NCBI GenBank assembly: GCA_003647035.1
Contig: QMMB01000167.1
Span: forward strand, 1-7,087
Direction of reading: 5' to 3'
DNA length: 7,087 nt
Origin: Deltaproteobacteria bacterium
Lineage (GTDB): Bacteria > Myxococcota_A > Polyangia > Polyangiales > Houyiibacteriaceae
Shown one piece after another: positions 5,662 through 7,087 of this stretch. The position numbers and the translations under genes were made by a program. Each line of letters begins with the position of its first letter. The stretch's first letter is position 1. The notes under the pieces are model-generated. The model worked only from the letters and a program-made list of their open reading frames with translations. It searched no databases and was not told the DNA's origin.

Positions 5662-6897
5662 ATGCAGGTTCGCGGGTACAGTCATCCCGACTTCCATGGG
5701 TTGCGGGACACCGTTAAATGGTGTGCGCCGTGGCATGGGCCCGGCGGTGCCGCGATTGCGGTGTATCACCGAGGGGAGCTCGTCGCTGACCTCGCTTGCG
5801 GCACAAGAGACAGGTACGGAACCCCGTTCGAACCGGACACGCTCGCGCTGAGCATGTCCACCGGCAAGGGCGTCATGGCCACCCTGCTCCATCAGATGGT
5901 CGATCGCGGCCTGCTGGATCTCGAAGTCCCGGTCGCGAAATACTGGCCTGAGTTTGGCAAGAACGGCAAGGGCGGCATCACCCTGCGACAGGCTGCCTCC
6001 CACCGCGCCGGGCTCTACTCGATCGCGCGCATCATCGAATCGTCCGAGGAGATGTTCGACTGGGACCACATGGTTCGAGTCATCGAAGACATGTGGCCCG
6101 TGCACAAACCCGACACTGATTTTGGCTACCACGCGTGGACGGGCGGATGGATCATCGGCGAAGTGCTTCAGCGGGTGAGCGGTCAACGCTTCCCCGAGTT
6201 GATCAAGGAGAACCTCGCTGACCCTCTCGGGCTCGACGGACTCTACATCGGCCTCCCACAAAGCGAGCTCCCACGCGTCGCGGAGTTCCTGATCCCAGCG
6301 CTCCCGCGCAAGCTTCTCCGCGGAAGGCCCCGCGGCCTGAGAAACAGGGTTCGTCGCACCGCCTCGACCACGGTGCGATGGCATTCCGCCGTCGGACACG
6401 CGGTCGACGCAATGATTCCGCCCGGCCTCGGAGACGTGCTCGGCGACCCACGGTGGCTCACCTCGGTCATCCCTTCGAGCAACGGGGTGTTCAATGCTCG
6501 CTCCTTGGCGCGCCTCTACGGAGCGTTGAGTCTCGGAGGGACGCTCGACGGTGTGCGTCTGCTTTCGCCTTCCGCGCTCGCCGAAGCTGCAGAGGACCAA
6601 AACCCGCACATCGGCCGGGTCATCCCGTTCCCTCTTCGATTCAAGGTCGGGTACATGCGGCCGGTCTCGCTCGGCCTCCGCGTTTCGCTCGGCAGGCGCC
6701 GAGTCGACCTGGGCCTCCCGAACCCGCACGCGTTCGGACACTTCGGGTTCGGCGGCTCGGGCGCATGGGCCGACCCCGAAAGGGAGCTCGGCGTCGCGAT
6801 CGTCACCAATTTTTTTGGGGGACGGGTCCCCGGCGACTTGCGGCCCGTCGTGGTGGCGACCGCGTCGTCACGCTGTGCCGACCGACGCTCGAGCTGA
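5662..6897 (+). CDS. Beta-lactamase-fold serine hydrolase (EstB-type esterase)
   Basis: A 411-residue protein of the class C beta-lactamase/DD-peptidase fold. Members of this branch are mostly esterases or lactone/amide hydrolases acting through an acyl-serine intermediate. Visible: the SxxK motif S66-T-G-K69 in 'LALSMSTGKGVMATLL'; a tyrosine motif Y156-H-A in 'FGYHAWTGGWIIGEVL' in place of the YxN of true beta-lactamases; and H360-F-G in 'FGHFGFGGSGAWADPE' in place of the KTG motif. The block 'NGVFNARSLARLYGAL' (274-289) is also typical. No signal peptide is seen, so it is probably cytoplasmic, which argues against antibiotic resistance. The ATG lies 3 bases after the stop of the preceding gene and has no clear Shine-Dalgarno, pointing to translational coupling. 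A T7G5 run at 6810-6821 falls within 'TNFFGGR', but the reading frame continues normally after it. The native substrate is unknown. Confidence 0.9.
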   Translation: MQVRGYSHPDFHGLRDTVKWCAPWHGPGGAAIAVYHRGELVADLACGTRDRYGTPFEPDTLALSMSTGKGVMATLLHQMVDRGLLDLEVPVAKYWPEFGKNGKGGITLRQAASHRAGLYSIARIIESSEEMFDWDHMVRVIEDMWPVHKPDTDFGYHAWTGGWIIGEVLQRVSGQRFPELIKENLADPLGLDGLYIGLPQSELPRVAEFLIPALPRKLLRGRPRGLRNRVRRTASTTVRWHSAVGHAVDAMIPPGLGDVLGDPRWLTSVIPSSNGVFNARSLARLYGALSLGGTLDGVRLLSPSALAEAAEDQNPHIGRVIPFPLRFKVGYMRPVSLGLRVSLGRRRVDLGLPNPHAFGHFGFGGSGAWADPERELGVAIVTNFFGGRVPGDLRPVVVATASSRCADRRSS

Positions 6898-6942
6898 GTT
6901 CGCCGTTGCAGCGCACCGCGCCGTGCAGTAACTAACGCGTGG

Positions 6943-7087
6943 ATGCCACTGCTCGCGCTGCTCTTCTTCATCACCGCGGTGCTCTATGCATCCGTCGGCT
7001 TCGGGGGAGGCTCGACCTACAGCGCCCTGTTGGTCTTCGGCGACACGTACCTCCGCCTCCTCCCCTCGGCCCCTCTCCGCTCAAATC
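6943..7087 (+). CDS. TauE/SafE (TSUP) family permease, N-terminal part
   Basis: The first 48 codons of a membrane protein that runs off the right edge. It begins MPLLALLFFITAVLYAS and continues with a glycine-rich 'SVGFGGGSTYSALLVF' (17-32), then 'LRLLP'. A first helix followed by a conserved Gly-rich segment is typical of TauE/SafE/TSUP permeases, which export sulfite, sulfoacetate and other organosulfur anions. The start is ATG 6943; a GTG at 6939 is in another frame. No good Shine-Dalgarno is present. It lies 45 bp after the hydrolase stop, with no clear terminator between them, so it may be the last visible member of the pcm operon. About 200 residues are outside the window, so the substrate cannot be judged. 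Confidence 0.7.
   Translation, partial: MPLLALLFFITAVLYASVGFGGGSTYSALLVFGDTYLRLLPSAPLRSN

Noticed and set aside
5269..6741. A 490-codon open frame on the minus strand opposite the serine hydrolase and the small membrane protein
   Set aside because: It is the antisense shadow of well-supported genes in GC-rich DNA. Its composition is dominated by Arg, Glu, Asp and Ala with no domain pattern.
5662..6897. A true class C beta-lactamase conferring antibiotic resistance
   Set aside because: No signal peptide, and the YxN and KTG motifs are replaced by YHA and HFG, as in EstB-type esterases.
6898..6942. A terminator between the hydrolase and the TSUP permease
   Set aside because: Only a 4-bp GCAC/GTGC match with no T-tract follows the stop codon.

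Overview
The window is GC-rich DNA (about 60% or a little more, judged by eye) with strongly GC-biased third codon positions, so long false open frames occur on both strands. The genes are bacterial and chromosomal in character: a cytochrome P450, a mesaconyl-CoA hydratase relative, a protein-repair methyltransferase, an EstB-type serine hydrolase and a TSUP transporter. That mix fits a high-GC proteobacterial or myxobacterial/deltaproteobacterial-like organism, but nothing here fixes the taxon. I saw no tRNA, rRNA, CRISPR array, transposase or integrase.

Left part, minus strand. Positions 1-1094 hold a cytochrome P450 that runs off the left edge just after its haem-binding loop. Its 100-bp upstream region contains four ACGT tetramers at about 11-bp phasing. 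Then comes a repeat-bounded module. A 105-bp sequence at 1197-1301 recurs in the same orientation at 3300-3404 with only two mismatches. Between the copies lie a headless coding remnant on the plus strand (about 1302-1540) and a complete GT-C membrane glycosyltransferase on the minus strand (1550-3163). The two converge with only a 9-base gap. This looks like a cargo gene brought in, or bounded, by a multicopy intergenic repeat. Recombination between the copies would cleanly remove 2103 bp.

Middle, minus strand. Positions 3452-4525 encode a double-hotdog MaoC-type protein that closely resembles mesaconyl-CoA hydratase. Without the repeat module it would lie directly upstream of the P450, in the same direction.

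Right part, plus strand. Diverging from the hydratase across 66 bp is a compact run: pcm (4592-5221), a small HemJ/CopD-like four-helix membrane protein (5245-5658), an SxxK serine hydrolase (5662-6897) and the start of a TauE/SafE (TSUP) permease (from 6943). Gaps are 23, 3 and 45 bp, so the first three are very likely one operon. Their products (isoaspartyl repair, a possible haem-linked membrane protein, an esterase or beta-lactamase-fold enzyme, an anion exporter) do not form an obvious single pathway.

I did not find a clearly new multi-gene system. The best candidate for follow-up is the near-identical, self-complementary 105-bp repeat pair and its glycosyltransferase cargo.
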